Origin: Nocardia brasiliensis ATCC 700358
GTDB taxonomy: Bacteria > Actinomycetota > Actinomycetes > Mycobacteriales > Mycobacteriaceae
NCBI RefSeq assembly: GCF_000250675.2
Contig: NC_018681.1
Location: 8,804,001-8,868,000, forward strand
Length of the DNA: 64,000 nt
Direction of reading: 5' to 3'
In this document: positions 34,050 through 42,751 of the stretch, in pieces
How the letters are laid out: each line of letters opens with the position of its first letter
Numbering within the stretch: position 1 is the stretch's first letter
Notes under the pieces: generated by a model
Databases searched by the model: none
What the model saw: the letters and a program-made list of their open reading frames with translations, nothing else
Told to the model about the DNA's origin: nothing
Translations under genes and position numbers: made by a program

Positions 34050-34919
34050 ATGACGGCAACGATGAAGCGCAGCGACGCGACCAAGCAGGCATTGCTGCGC
34101 GCCGCCCGCGACGAATTCGCCGAATACGGCCTGGCCGGGGCGCGGGTCGACCGCATCGCGGAGGCGGCCGGGGTGAACAAGGAACGCATCTACGGCCTGT
34201 TCGGCAGCAAGGACAAGCTGTTCGACGTCATCCTGATCGACACGATGCGGGAATTCCTGGACGTGGTCCAGCCGTTGACCGAGACCGACCCCGGCCGCTA
34301 CGTCGCGAAGCTGTTCGACTACCACAACCACAACCCGCAACTGCTGCGCCTGCTGCTCTGGGAGGGCCTGCACCGCGGGGTGGACGCGCACGACATCGAC
34401 GGGTGGCGGGCCCAGCACTACGAGCAGAAATTCGACAGGGCCATCGACCAATTCGGCGTCGACGCCCGCTTCGCCGGGCACCTGCTGCTCGCGCTCTGCG
34501 GCATGTCCAACTGGAGTCTCGCGGTGCCGCAGACCACCCGGCTGCTGCTCGGCGACGCGGCCGAGGACCGGGACGCGACCCGCGAGTTCATGCAGGAGTT
34601 CGCCCGCGCGGCGATGCAGAACTTCCCGCGCGCCTATCAGCGGCGCGAGCCCGCCGCCGAACCAGTCAATGCGTTGACCACCGAGGAAAGGGGCGATGCC
34701 CCCGAACCCGATCCCGACACCACCCTCGATCCCGACGCCGCGGTCGACCGCGCCGCACAACGCCTGCGCGCCGCCCAAGCCGCCGCGGAAGCCGCGCGCG
34801 ACGAGCTGGCCGCCGCGCTCCGCGACGCCCACGCGACGGGTGCGAGCGCCAACCAACTCGCCCGCCGGGTATCGGGCACGCTGTCGCGGCCCGTCGTGCT
34901 GAAGTTGCTCGCCGACTGA
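34050..34919 (+). CDS. TetR regulator with a C-terminal HTH-like extension
   Basis: A 289-residue protein, longer than the usual 190-220. Residues 1-200 are a standard TetR repressor (helix-turn-helix RVDRIAEAAGVNKERIYGLF). After an acidic linker (APEPDPDTTLDPDAAVD) comes a helix rich in Ala/Arg/Glu and then ATGASANQLARRVSGTLSRP. The latter reads like a second helix-turn-helix of the small AraC/resolvase type. It is divergent from the MFS pump whose promoter carries the palindrome. Function of the extra domain is unknown; it could add a DNA contact or a dimer interface. Confidence 0.85.
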   Translation: MTATMKRSDATKQALLRAARDEFAEYGLAGARVDRIAEAAGVNKERIYGLFGSKDKLFDVILIDTMREFLDVVQPLTETDPGRYVAKLFDYHNHNPQLLRLLLWEGLHRGVDAHDIDGWRAQHYEQKFDRAIDQFGVDARFAGHLLLALCGMSNWSLAVPQTTRLLLGDAAEDRDATREFMQEFARAAMQNFPRAYQRREPAAEPVNALTTEERGDAPEPDPDTTLDPDAAVDRAAQRLRAAQAAAEAARDELAAALRDAHATGASANQLARRVSGTLSRPVVLKLLAD

Positions 34920-34939
34920 GCACGAACGCCGGCGAAAGC

Positions 34940-34975
34940 GATCGGCCGCATACCCTTTCGGGCATGCGGCCGATC
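34940..34975. terminator. Bidirectional hairpin between tetR and fadE5
   Basis: Perfect 12-bp arms GATCGGCCGCAT and ATGCGGCCGATC with an inner CCC/GGG pairing, between the convergent TetR and acyl-CoA dehydrogenase genes. Confidence 0.75.
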
Positions 34976-34989
34976 CGGTCGACGATGGC

Positions 34990-36816
34990 CTAGAAGGCCG
35001 CTTCGTCCAGCTTCATGATGTCGTTGTCGATCGCGGCGATGATCGCCTTGTTCGCCGTGAGCTGCGGAAGCACGTTCTTGGCGAAGAAGCTTGCCGCACC
35101 GACCTTTCCGGTATAGAACGGCCGATCCTTCGCCGACGCCTCGGCGGCCAGCGCGGCCGCCGCGATCTCGGCCTGCACCAGCAGCCGCCAGCCGATGAGC
35201 AGGTCGCCGACCGAGAGCAGGAAGCGCACCGAGCCGAGGCCGACCTTGTAGAGCTCGGCCGGATCCTGCTGTCCCGCCATCAGATAGCCGGTGAGCGTGG
35301 CCGCCATCGCCTGCACGTCCGCCAAAGCCGTACGCAGCAGCTCACGTTCGGTGTCGAAGCGCCCGCTCTTGGTGTCGAGGAAGGCCGCGATCTGACCGGT
35401 GACGTGACCGATCGCCACACCCTTGTCCCGAATGATCTTGCGGAAGAAGAAGTCCTGCGCCTGGATGGCGGTGGTGCCCTCGTACAGCGAGTCGATCTTC
35501 GCGTCCCGGATGTACTGCTCGATCGGATAGTCCTGGAGAAAACCCGAGCCACCGAAGGTCTGCAGCGATTCGGTCAGATACTGGTAGGCGCGCTCGGAAC
35601 CGACACCCTTGACGATCGGCAGCAGCAGATCATCGACCCGGTGCGCCAATTCGGCGTCCGCACCCGAAACCAGCTGGGCCACATCGGCGTTCTGATGCGC
35701 GGCGGTGTACAGGTAGACCGCGCGCAAGCCTTCGGCGTAGGCCTTCTGCAGGGCCAGCGAGCGCCGCACGTCCGGGTGGTGGGTGATGGTCACGCGCGGC
35801 GCGGCCTTGTCGGTCATCTGAGTGAGATCCGCACCCTGGACGCGCTGCTTGGCGTAGTCGAGCGCGTTCAGGTAACCGGTGGACAGCGTGCCGGAGGACT
35901 TGATGCCGACCATCATGCGCGCGTTCTCGATCACCTGGAACATCTGCGCGATGCCGTTGTGCACGTCGCCGACCAGCCAGCCGACCGCGGGCACGTCGCC
36001 GCCGAAGGTGAGCTCGCAGGTGGGCGAGGACTTCAGGCCCATCTTGTGTTCGACATTGGTCGCGTACACGCCGTTACGGGAGCCGAGCTCGAGCGTCTCG
36101 GGATCGAACAGGAACTTCGGCACGTAGAACAGCGACAGGCCCTTGGTGCCCGGACCCGCCCCTTCCGGACGGGCGAGAACCAGGTGGAAGACGTTCTCGG
36201 CGGTGTCGCCGACGTCGCCGCCGGAGATGAACCGCTTGACACCCTCGATATGCCAGGTGCCGTCGGGTTGCTCGATCGCCTTGGTGCGACCCGCGCCGAC
36301 GTCGGAGCCGGCGTCCGGCTCGGTGAGCACCATGGTGCCCTGCCACCCGCGCTCGTATCCGGTGGTGGCCCAGTGCTGCTGCTGTTCGGTGCCGACGTTG
36401 TAGAGCACCGAGGCCATCACCGGGCCCATGTTGAAGAAGCTCGCCGACGGGTTGGCGCAGTTGATCATCTCCTGCACCGCCCAGACCACCGCGGCGGGCG
36501 CGGGCGTGCCGCCCATGCCCTCGGGCAGCCCGAGCCTGCTCCAGTCGGCCTCGTGCACGGCCGTGACGGTCTTGCGCAGCGCGTCCGGCACCGAGATGGA
36601 ATGGGTGGCCGGATCGAAGACCACCGGATCGCGATCGGCGGCCGCGAAGGATTCCGCGATCGGCCCCTCGGCCAGCCGCTTCACCTCGGCCAGGATCTCG
36701 CGCACGGTGTCGGAGTCCAGATCACCGTAAGCACCGGTGTCGAGGAGTTTGTCCAGCCCGAACACCTCGAACAGGTTGAACTCGATGTCTCGCACGTTCG
36801 CCTTGTAGTGACCCAC
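34990..36816 (-). CDS. fadE5: Acyl-CoA dehydrogenase, FadE5 type
   Basis: A 608-residue flavoprotein of fatty-acid beta-oxidation. Acyl-CoA dehydrogenase domains span residues 60-470: FAD-contacting MVLTEPDAGSDVGAG, FISGGDVG, and the catalytic glutamate in IDSLYEGTTAIQ. An additional helical C-terminal domain of about 120 residues, and an N-terminal segment (HYKANVRDIEFNLFEVFG), mark the long AcdA/FadE5 subfamily. It oxidises medium- to long-chain acyl-CoA. Start GTG 36816 has GGGAGGA five bases upstream. Monocistronic. Confidence 0.93.
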   Translation of the reverse strand: MGHYKANVRDIEFNLFEVFGLDKLLDTGAYGDLDSDTVREILAEVKRLAEGPIAESFAAADRDPVVFDPATHSISVPDALRKTVTAVHEADWSRLGLPEGMGGTPAPAAVVWAVQEMINCANPSASFFNMGPVMASVLYNVGTEQQQHWATTGYERGWQGTMVLTEPDAGSDVGAGRTKAIEQPDGTWHIEGVKRFISGGDVGDTAENVFHLVLARPEGAGPGTKGLSLFYVPKFLFDPETLELGSRNGVYATNVEHKMGLKSSPTCELTFGGDVPAVGWLVGDVHNGIAQMFQVIENARMMVGIKSSGTLSTGYLNALDYAKQRVQGADLTQMTDKAAPRVTITHHPDVRRSLALQKAYAEGLRAVYLYTAAHQNADVAQLVSGADAELAHRVDDLLLPIVKGVGSERAYQYLTESLQTFGGSGFLQDYPIEQYIRDAKIDSLYEGTTAIQAQDFFFRKIIRDKGVAIGHVTGQIAAFLDTKSGRFDTERELLRTALADVQAMAATLTGYLMAGQQDPAELYKVGLGSVRFLLSVGDLLIGWRLLVQAEIAAAALAAEASAKDRPFYTGKVGAASFFAKNVLPQLTANKAIIAAIDNDIMKLDEAAF

Positions 36817-36986
36817 GACGGTCCTCCCACGGTTCGGCCGTTCTGACGTTGTACAAACGCAGCGTGCCGTACCGCGGCGACGCTACGCAACCGTAAGCAC
36901 GGTGCAGGTGCCCAAGGGTTCACCAGACGGTAACCACAACGGAAGTCACCAGCGGCTTCCGGTGCGATCGCGCGGAGTCGGCCGGA

Positions 36987-37856
36987 TCAGCAGTCCGGCT
37001 GGAACGGGTAGCACGACGTCGGGCGATGCGGCGGCGGGGACGGCGTCGGGCTCGTGGTGCTGGTCTCGGTCTGCGGGTGCGACGAGTCGTGCACCAGCGA
37101 GTTCGCGATCACGCCGAGCACGACGACCATCCCGGCGAGCGCCAGCGCGACGACGCCCCACCCCGCGTACGACTGTCGCTTGGTCGCGACACCCGGAGTC
37201 GGCTCGACCCGCGGCTTGGGTGGGCGCGCGATGACGCTCGGCGATTCCTGGGCCACCTGTTCGAAGCCCGCGTCGATCAGTTCCGCGCGCGACGGAGTGA
37301 GCTCGCCGAGGCCGAGCGCGTTGCAGTCGCCGATCACCCGGTCGGCGGTCCAGCGCCGCGGCCCGGCGGAGAAACCTTCGAGATAGATGCGCAGTTCGGT
37401 GGCGTCGGAGACATTGCCGACCACCACGTCGAGGCCGGGGCGCAGATTGGTGCGCGACGGCCGGACCACCGCGCCGCGGAACGGCACCAAAACCACGGCG
37501 CCGCAAACGTGTCCCGCGTCGAGCAGCGCCCGCTCCAGCGTGTGCTTCACCGCGACCATGCCGTTCTCCAGCCGGTCGGACGGGCGGCCTGGCTGTTCGT
37601 CCAGGTCGGCGTCGGCGTCGCTGATCTTCCACGGACCGTCGGCGGAGATACTGAGAATGCCGCTCTGCCTGCGCTGGAAGCCTCTGACCTCGAGCACGGT
37701 GAGCCCGCGCGGCGTCCAGACCACCGCGTCGATCTGCCGCTCGGCGACCTGTAGATCGACCATCGCGAGGGCGGGCGACGGATAGGACCGCAGGCATTCG
37801 ACGAACTCTTGTTCGGCACCGGAGAGCTGCGCCCCGGGCCTGACCCTCACCAGCAT
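36987..37856 (-). CDS. NERD-domain membrane protein
   Basis: A 289-residue protein with an N-terminal nuclease-related domain (NERD). The PD-(D/E)xK-like core is visible as QIDAVVWTPRGLTVLEVRGF near residues 42-61, but the lysine of the ExK motif is arginine. The domain may therefore be inactive or altered. Residues 225-250 (GWGVVALALAGMVVVLGVIA) are a single membrane helix, followed by a Ser/Thr/Pro-rich tail with two cysteines (CYPFQPDC). This gives an intracellular domain and a short outside tail. Function unknown. Confidence 0.8.
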   Translation of the reverse strand: MLVRVRPGAQLSGAEQEFVECLRSYPSPALAMVDLQVAERQIDAVVWTPRGLTVLEVRGFQRRQSGILSISADGPWKISDADADLDEQPGRPSDRLENGMVAVKHTLERALLDAGHVCGAVVLVPFRGAVVRPSRTNLRPGLDVVVGNVSDATELRIYLEGFSAGPRRWTADRVIGDCNALGLGELTPSRAELIDAGFEQVAQESPSVIARPPKPRVEPTPGVATKRQSYAGWGVVALALAGMVVVLGVIANSLVHDSSHPQTETSTTSPTPSPPPHRPTSCYPFQPDC

Positions 37857-38152
37857 GTCGAGCTCGTCCGCCTCTCCGCGTCTTCCGGGCTACTGCCGCG
37901 CGCCGCCGCATACACTGCGCCGACGGCCCGCGGTCGAAGGCACGGCGCGCTGCGGCTGCCCCCCACACGCTGCCCAGCTGCCCACGAATCCGATCGTAAC
38001 CGGGTAATCCCCAGGGTGCGCGGGCAATTCGGCACCGAACCCGTCCGGCCGGGGCGCGCAGACCTCGATCCGCGGCGAACTCGCCGGTAGGCTGACGCAT
38101 CGGCCGGGCACCGCGCGGCCGCTCACCGATCACGCGGAGGTGCCGACCGACC
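37857..38152. other. 296-bp divergent intergenic region
   Basis: Lies between the NERD and CMD genes. No ORF with support, no repeat and no clear operator was seen. GGAGG at 38136-38140 is the probable but distant ribosome-binding site of the CMD gene. Confidence 0.5.
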
Positions 38153-38698
38153 ATGGTTTCAGCGCTGCGACCACGTATTTCGCCCGGACGGCTACGGGAA
38201 CTCGGGCCGGTCAACTGGGTGGTCTGGCGGGCCCTGTCCCGGGCCGCGGGCACCGAAGACGCGCACCTGTTCAGCACCCTCGGCCGCACCAAGGGGCTGT
38301 TTCGCGGCTGGCTGCACTATTCGGGCAAGCTCATGCCGGGCGGCAGGCTGCCCCGGCACGAATCGGAGCTGGTGATCATCCGGGTCGCACACCTGCGTGC
38401 GTGCGAGTACGAAATGGACCACCACATCCGCCTCGGCAAAAAAGCGGGCGTGACTTCGGAGATCCTGGACCGGCTGCGCACCGGCCCGGACGCCCCTGGC
38501 TGGTCCGACAAGCACCGCGCCTTAATCGCCGCCGTCGACCAGCTGGTGCAAACCCGCGACCTCGACGACACCCACTGGTCCGCCCTCGCCACCCACTACG
38601 ACGAACGCAGCCTCATCGAAATCGTCCTCCTCACAAACCAATACGAAGGCCTCGCCGCCACCATTACCGCCCTCCGCATCCAACGCGACGGAGTCTGA
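38153..38698 (+). CDS. Carboxymuconolactone decarboxylase (CMD)-family protein
   Basis: A 181-residue all-helical protein of the CMD/AhpD-like superfamily. The signature region ESELVIIRVAHLRACEYE, continuing into MDHHIRLGKKAG, contains only one cysteine rather than the CxxC of AhpD peroxidases. A peroxidase role is therefore less likely. It resembles Rv0464c of M. tuberculosis, which is a near neighbour of ramB and lpdC there as here. Exact reaction unknown. ATG 38153 follows GGAGG at a long spacing (about 12 bp). Confidence 0.85.
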   Translation: MVSALRPRISPGRLRELGPVNWVVWRALSRAAGTEDAHLFSTLGRTKGLFRGWLHYSGKLMPGGRLPRHESELVIIRVAHLRACEYEMDHHIRLGKKAGVTSEILDRLRTGPDAPGWSDKHRALIAAVDQLVQTRDLDDTHWSALATHYDERSLIEIVLLTNQYEGLAATITALRIQRDGV

Positions 38699-38732
38699 AC
38701 CCTTCGGCCGCCGAGGCAGGAAACGTTTGCCG

Positions 38733-39518
38733 TCAGCGGTTTTCGATGAGTGGGGCGAGGCTGTCGAGGATGCGGGCAAGACCGAAATCGTAGGCGTGGT
38801 CGGCGCTGTAGGCGGAGTCGTGGGCTTGGCCTGCGGTGGTGCCGACGCGGGAACCCACCGGGTAGCGGGACGGGTCGACGAGTTGGGCGAGGACGGGGGC
38901 GACGCGATCCCACCACTGGGGGTCGGACATGTCGCTGTCGGCGGCGGCGCGGGCGGTGTCGATCGCGATGCGCGCCACGGAGTTCACGAAGCCGAGGACG
39001 AAGGTGAGCGAGGCGTCCATCGTGACGTCGTCGAGGCCGAGTCCCTCGAAGGCGCGCAGTTCGTGGTCGTATTTGGCGGCTTGGCCGGGGCCCAGCGGCG
39101 GCCGGGTGGTGGGCAGATAGGCCAGCCACGGATGCCGGGTGAGCAGTGCGCGATTCTCGTCCGCTATCGCGGTGACCCTTGCGCGCCAAGGCAATTCGGT
39201 CAGGTCCGGCCGTGCCATCGCGCCATAGACCTGGTCGACCATGAGGTCGAGTAGTTCGGCCTTGCCGGGCACATAGGTGTAGGTCGCCATCGGCGTCATG
39301 CCGAGTTCGGTCGCGACCGCGCGCATGGTGAGCGCCTCGATACCCGCGGTGTCGGCGATCGTGATGGCCGCGTCGACCACGGCATCGACGCTGCTGCGCT
39401 GTTTCGGACCGCGCACCGGCGTCCCGGGCACCCGCCACAGCAGCTCCAGCGTGCGCACGGGATCGCCTGCGCTGCTGCGGTCCTGCTTGCCGCGGCCTCG
39501 TGTCGCGCCGTCTGCCAC
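38733..39518 (-). CDS. TetR-family regulator divergent from glyoxalase
   Basis: A TetR protein of about 261 residues with a basic N-terminal extension (TRGRGKQDRSS), helix-turn-helix MRAVATELGMTPMATYTYVP and a TetR_C domain. GTG 39518 is chosen because GAGGAGG lies four bases before it; an in-frame ATG at 39569 has no such site. It is divergent from a small glyoxalase-family gene. A perfect palindrome sits in the glyoxalase promoter and is the likely binding site. Confidence 0.86.
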   Translation of the reverse strand: MADGATRGRGKQDRSSAGDPVRTLELLWRVPGTPVRGPKQRSSVDAVVDAAITIADTAGIEALTMRAVATELGMTPMATYTYVPGKAELLDLMVDQVYGAMARPDLTELPWRARVTAIADENRALLTRHPWLAYLPTTRPPLGPGQAAKYDHELRAFEGLGLDDVTMDASLTFVLGFVNSVARIAIDTARAAADSDMSDPQWWDRVAPVLAQLVDPSRYPVGSRVGTTAGQAHDSAYSADHAYDFGLARILDSLAPLIENR

Positions 39519-39597
39519 CCTGCCTCCTCGCCCTGGTCGGTTCGATCGTATCGGCGTGACGCGGGTCATAGTGCGACCCGCCGGGAATTCTTCTACA

Positions 39598-39620
39598 AAG
39601 TACAACGTACTTAGTATAGA
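39598..39620 (+). promoter_or_regulatory. Palindrome and -10 box before the glyoxalase gene
   Basis: AAGTAC-AAC-GTACTT (39598-39612) is a perfect inverted repeat. It ends two bases before TATAGA (39615-39620), a good -10. A repressor bound here would block the glyoxalase promoter; the divergent TetR is the obvious candidate. Confidence 0.65.
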
Positions 39621-39647
39621 GTTAATCGTGAGCCCGAGGAGGACCCC

Positions 39648-40025
39648 TTGCACATCACCGCTTCCGCCATCTCCCTCAACGTCGCCGACCCGCGCACTTC
39701 GGCGGAATTCCTCATCGAGCACCTCGGGTTCACCGAGAAGATGTCCGCCGACGGCTTCGTCTCCCTGGAGCGACCCGACGCCGGCCTGAACGTCATCTAC
39801 CTGCGCACCGGCCTGAAATCGTTCAAACCGGCGAGCATCGCGGGCAGCGCGGGCGAAGGGCTGCTCGTCGTGTTCGAGGTGGACGACATCGACGCCGAGT
39901 ACGCCCGGCTGCAAGGCGAGGGCGTGCCGATCGCGACGCCGATCGAGACCGAGGAATGGGGCGAGCGCTACTTCCAGATGCGCGACCCGAACGGCATCAT
40001 CCTGCAACTCGTGCAATGGGTATGA
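39648..40025 (+). CDS. Glyoxalase/VOC-superfamily protein
   Basis: A 125-residue protein with paired beta-alpha-beta modules of the vicinal oxygen chelate fold (AISLNVADPRTSAEFLIEHL; YFQMRDPNGIILQLVQW). Members include glyoxalases, dioxygenases and drug-binding resistance proteins, so function cannot be assigned. The start is TTG 39648 (LHITASAIS), fixed by GAGGAGG four bases upstream. Regulated by the divergent TetR if the palindrome is its operator. A strong hairpin follows. Confidence 0.82.
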   Translation: MHITASAISLNVADPRTSAEFLIEHLGFTEKMSADGFVSLERPDAGLNVIYLRTGLKSFKPASIAGSAGEGLLVVFEVDDIDAEYARLQGEGVPIATPIETEEWGERYFQMRDPNGIILQLVQWV

Positions 40026-40035
40026 GCGCATAGCG

Positions 40036-40073
40036 CGGGCGGTGAGCCCTCCCTCCGGAGAGCTCACCGCCCG
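40036..40073. terminator. Hairpin between glyoxalase and quinone oxidoreductase genes
   Basis: Perfect 12-bp arms CGGGCGGTGAGC and GCTCACCGCCCG with a 14-base loop, between convergent genes. Confidence 0.75.
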
Positions 40074-40115
40074 AGGCCGAATGCCGCTGCGACAGTGGCG
40101 AAAAGAACGCCTTGA

Positions 40116-40968
40116 TCAGGCGAGCGCGGCGCGGAAGACCTCGACCGCGGGGGTCAAGGACCGCCCGAGCAGCTTCTGCAAATGACCGCTGGTGACATCG
40201 AGCACACCCGCGGTGATACCGGAATCCGCGTCGGCGAGCACCTTCGCGTGCTGCTCGGGTATGCCCGCCTGCACCAGGGCGGCGAGGTACTGCGCTTCGG
40301 TGAGATTCTCGTAGCGGACCGGCTTACCCGCAGCCTGCGAAATCACCTGGGCCAGTTCGGCATAGGTGAGGTGCTCGTCCCCGCCGAGTTCGTAGACCTG
40401 CCCCTCGTGCCCCTCGGTGGTGAGCACCTTCGCGGCCGCCTCGGCATAGTCGGCACGGGCCGCGCCCGAGACCCGGCCCGTGCCCGCCGCGCCGTGCAGC
40501 ACACCCGATTCGACGGTGTGCGCGAGGCCGCCCAGATAGTTTTCCCAGTACCAGCTGTTGCGCAGAATCGCGTGCGGGACAGTCGATTCGGCGAGCACCG
40601 CCTCCGTGCCGATATGCTCCTGCGCCAGGATGAGCGGGTTGTCGGCGCCCAGCGGAATGGCTGGTGTAGGCGAGCAGTTGCACGCCCGCCCGCTCTGCGG
40701 CACGAATGACATTGGTGTGCTGGGCTACTCGGGCGCCGAATTCGTTGCCGGAGACGAGCAGCACCCGCTCGACGCCGGCCAGCGCGCGGTCGAGCGCCTC
40801 GGCATCGTCGTAGCTCGCCGCGCGCACCTGCACGCCCTGTTCGGCCAGATCGGCCACCCGCTGCGGGTCACGCACGATCGCGATGATCGGCGCGACGCCC
40901 GCGCGGAGCAGGGACTCGACGACGAGACGGCCCAGGTGCCCGCTGGCACCGGTGACGGCAACGGTCAT
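40116..40968 (-). pseudogene. QorB-like NAD(P)H:quinone oxidoreductase, frameshifted
   Basis: Two overlapping frames together make one NmrA/QorB-type atypical short-chain reductase. The N-terminal part (MTVAVTGASGHLGRLVVESL, Rossmann fold, to LLAYTS) runs from 40968 to about 40663. The rest (IPLGADNPLILAQEHIG to VFRAALA at 40116) is in the next frame. Removing one base at about 40660-40666 joins them. The join then reads YTSIPLGADNPLILAQEH, the same length as YTSLLHADTSPLGLADEH in QorB, so a single-base insertion explains it. The start has GGAGG upstream. Either a recent pseudogene or a sequencing error. Confidence 0.85.
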
Positions 40969-40997
40969 GACTTACCTCCAGAGATACGTACGAGTTG

Positions 40998-41060
40998 TTA
41001 GTGCTAACTAATAGTAAGTACTACACATTCATACACCACTATCCGCGCGTTGGGTACTAT
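40998..41060. promoter_or_regulatory. Divergent promoter/operator of hxlR and qorB-like gene
   Basis: TTAGT-GCTA-ACTAA (40998-41011) is a perfect inverted repeat next to ATAGTAAGTAC, in an AT-rich stretch typical of DUF24 operators. TACTAT (41055-41060) lies seven bases before the regulator's ATG, consistent with a leaderless transcript. Confidence 0.55.
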
Positions 41061-41067
41061 TGGGTTC

Positions 41068-41484
41068 ATGAGCACAGGATTTTCCGGCGAGATGGCGCGC
41101 ACCGAGTCGCCGGAACTGGACGATCCGACCCTCGAAGCCGACGTTTTCGCGAAGAACTGCACGTCACGGCCGGTTTTGCAGAATGTGGCGAGTCGCTGGG
41201 GCATCCTCGCGCTGGTCGCGCTGCGCGACGGACCGTACCGGTTCAGCGCGCTGCGCCGCCGCGTCGAGGGCGTCAGCGAGCGCATGCTGTCGCAGACCCT
41301 GCAGGCGCTCGAGCGCGACGGCATGGTGCATCGGGAGGTGCACGAAACCATCCCGCCGCGAGTGGAATACACGCTCACCGAGCTCGGCGCCGACGTCGCG
41401 GACCGGCTGGAGGCCCTGATCCTGGTGGTCGAGCAGAACATGCCACGGGTGCACGAGGCGCAGGCGGCCTACCACCGTCAGTGA
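41068..41484 (+). CDS. HxlR/DUF24-family redox-sensing regulator (QorR-like)
   Basis: A 138-residue winged-helix repressor of the HxlR family. A conserved cysteine in FAKNCTSRPVLQNV precedes the DNA-binding domain (FSALRRRVEGVSERMLSQTL). In QorR and YodB relatives this cysteine senses quinones, diamide or other electrophiles. Its divergent neighbour is a quinone oxidoreductase gene, matching the qorR-qor2 pairing of Corynebacterium. ATG 41068 is preferred over 41050 because a TACTAT box lies seven bases upstream. Confidence 0.88.
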   Translation: MSTGFSGEMARTESPELDDPTLEADVFAKNCTSRPVLQNVASRWGILALVALRDGPYRFSALRRRVEGVSERMLSQTLQALERDGMVHREVHETIPPRVEYTLTELGADVADRLEALILVVEQNMPRVHEAQAAYHRQ

Positions 41485-41524
41485 GCCGGGGAAGAGACCT
41501 GGATCACCGCCGGTTGCTACCGGT

Positions 41525-41941
41525 ATGGAACTCGCCCAAGCAGTCGACTTCGCCCGCAACCACCGCAGGTCGGTGCTGACCACGATTCGCCGCAACGGCC
41601 GGCCGCAGCTGTCCAACGTGCTGCACGTGATCGGCTCGGACGGCCGCATCCGGATCTCGCTCACCGCCGACCGCGCCAAGTACCACAATCTGGTCCGCGA
41701 GCCGTGGGCCGCCATCCACGTGACCCGCGAGGACTTCTTCGCCTACGCCGTCGTCGAGGCCATCGCCTCGGTGACGCCCGTGGCCGCCGACCCGCACGAC
41801 GAGACGGTGGAGGCCCTGGTCGACTACTACCGCGCCGCCAATGGCGAACATCCCGACTGGGACGACTACCGCCGGGCCATGGTCGCGGATCGCCGCGCGC
41901 TCGCCCTGCTCACCCCGACGCACGCGTACGGCATGCTCTGA
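41525..41941 (+). CDS. PPOX-class F420/FMN-dependent protein
   Basis: A 138-residue split-barrel protein of the pyridoxamine-5'-phosphate-oxidase-like superfamily. The opening AVDFARNHRRSVLTTIRRNG and LSNVLHVIGSDGRIRISLT match the TIGR03618-type F420-dependent enzymes common in Nocardia and Mycobacterium. These reduce or bind small aromatic or tetrapyrrole substrates. The substrate is not predictable. The stop codon abuts that of the convergent deacetylase gene with no spacer. Confidence 0.85.
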   Translation: MELAQAVDFARNHRRSVLTTIRRNGRPQLSNVLHVIGSDGRIRISLTADRAKYHNLVREPWAAIHVTREDFFAYAVVEAIASVTPVAADPHDETVEALVDYYRAANGEHPDWDDYRRAMVADRRALALLTPTHAYGML

Positions 41942-42646
41942 TCAGTGCCGCAGCAGCTCCGAGACCGTGACGAATCGATAACCCGCGGCACGGAGTTCGC
42001 TGACGATGCGCGGTATGGCAGCCAGCGCCGGACCCGCCCACCGATGCATGACGTGCAGGATGATGATCGAGCCGGGCCGCACCTCGCGCACCGTCTGCGC
42101 GGCGATCCCGTCGCTGGTGTCGGCTTCTCCCGTGGCCGGTTCCACATCCCAGGTCACCGTCGTGCGGTCGTGATCGGACAGGTACTTCGGCAGCGACCAG
42201 AGCTTCTTGCCGTACGGCGGCCGGAACGTGACCTCGCCCTGGTAGCCGGTTTTCGCGATTTCGGCGTCGGTGCGCTCGATCTCGTCGCGGACGGTATCGG
42301 CGGAGGTGAAGACCATGCGGCGGTGGTGGTAGCTGTGGTTGCCGATCTCGTGGCCGGCCGCGGCGATCGCCCTGCCGTAGTCGGGACGGGCCGCGAGGTC
42401 GCCGCCCACCAGATAGAAGGTGGCCGGAATCTGGGCGTCCGCAAGGGTTTTCAGTACCTCGGGGGTGCGTTCGGTCGGGCCGTCGTCCAGGGTCAGCGCC
42501 ACTACTTTGTCGGCAGTGTCGACCCGGTTCACCAACCGCCCGGCCAATTGGAAACTGCGCGAGTTCATCAAGTAGTACCCGCCGACCGCCAGTACCAGCA
42601 GCACGACAAGGACCAGCGCACCACCGATGAGCCACTTCCGCATCAT
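41942..42646 (-). CDS. Membrane-anchored polysaccharide deacetylase (CE4)
   Basis: A 234-residue NodB-homology deacetylase. An N-terminal hydrophobic helix (WLIGGALVLVVLLVLAVGGYYL) anchors or exports it. The five CE4 motifs are seen: TLDDGPT, NHSYHH (metal histidines), RPPYGKK, WDVEP and ILHVMHRW. It would remove N-acetyl groups from peptidoglycan or another cell-envelope glycan outside the membrane. ATG 42646 or the adjacent ATG 42643 is the start. Monocistronic. Confidence 0.9.
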   Translation of the reverse strand: MMRKWLIGGALVLVVLLVLAVGGYYLMNSRSFQLAGRLVNRVDTADKVVALTLDDGPTERTPEVLKTLADAQIPATFYLVGGDLAARPDYGRAIAAAGHEIGNHSYHHRRMVFTSADTVRDEIERTDAEIAKTGYQGEVTFRPPYGKKLWSLPKYLSDHDRTTVTWDVEPATGEADTSDGIAAQTVREVRPGSIIILHVMHRWAGPALAAIPRIVSELRAAGYRFVTVSELLRH

Positions 42647-42751
42647 TGCTGTCTAGCAAACCCGCGGGAGGTCCACCAGAGCGCGGCGCACGATTTCGCT
42701 TGGCGCGCACGGACTTGCCGACGATGTCACGCAAGGGGCCGTGGCACGCAA

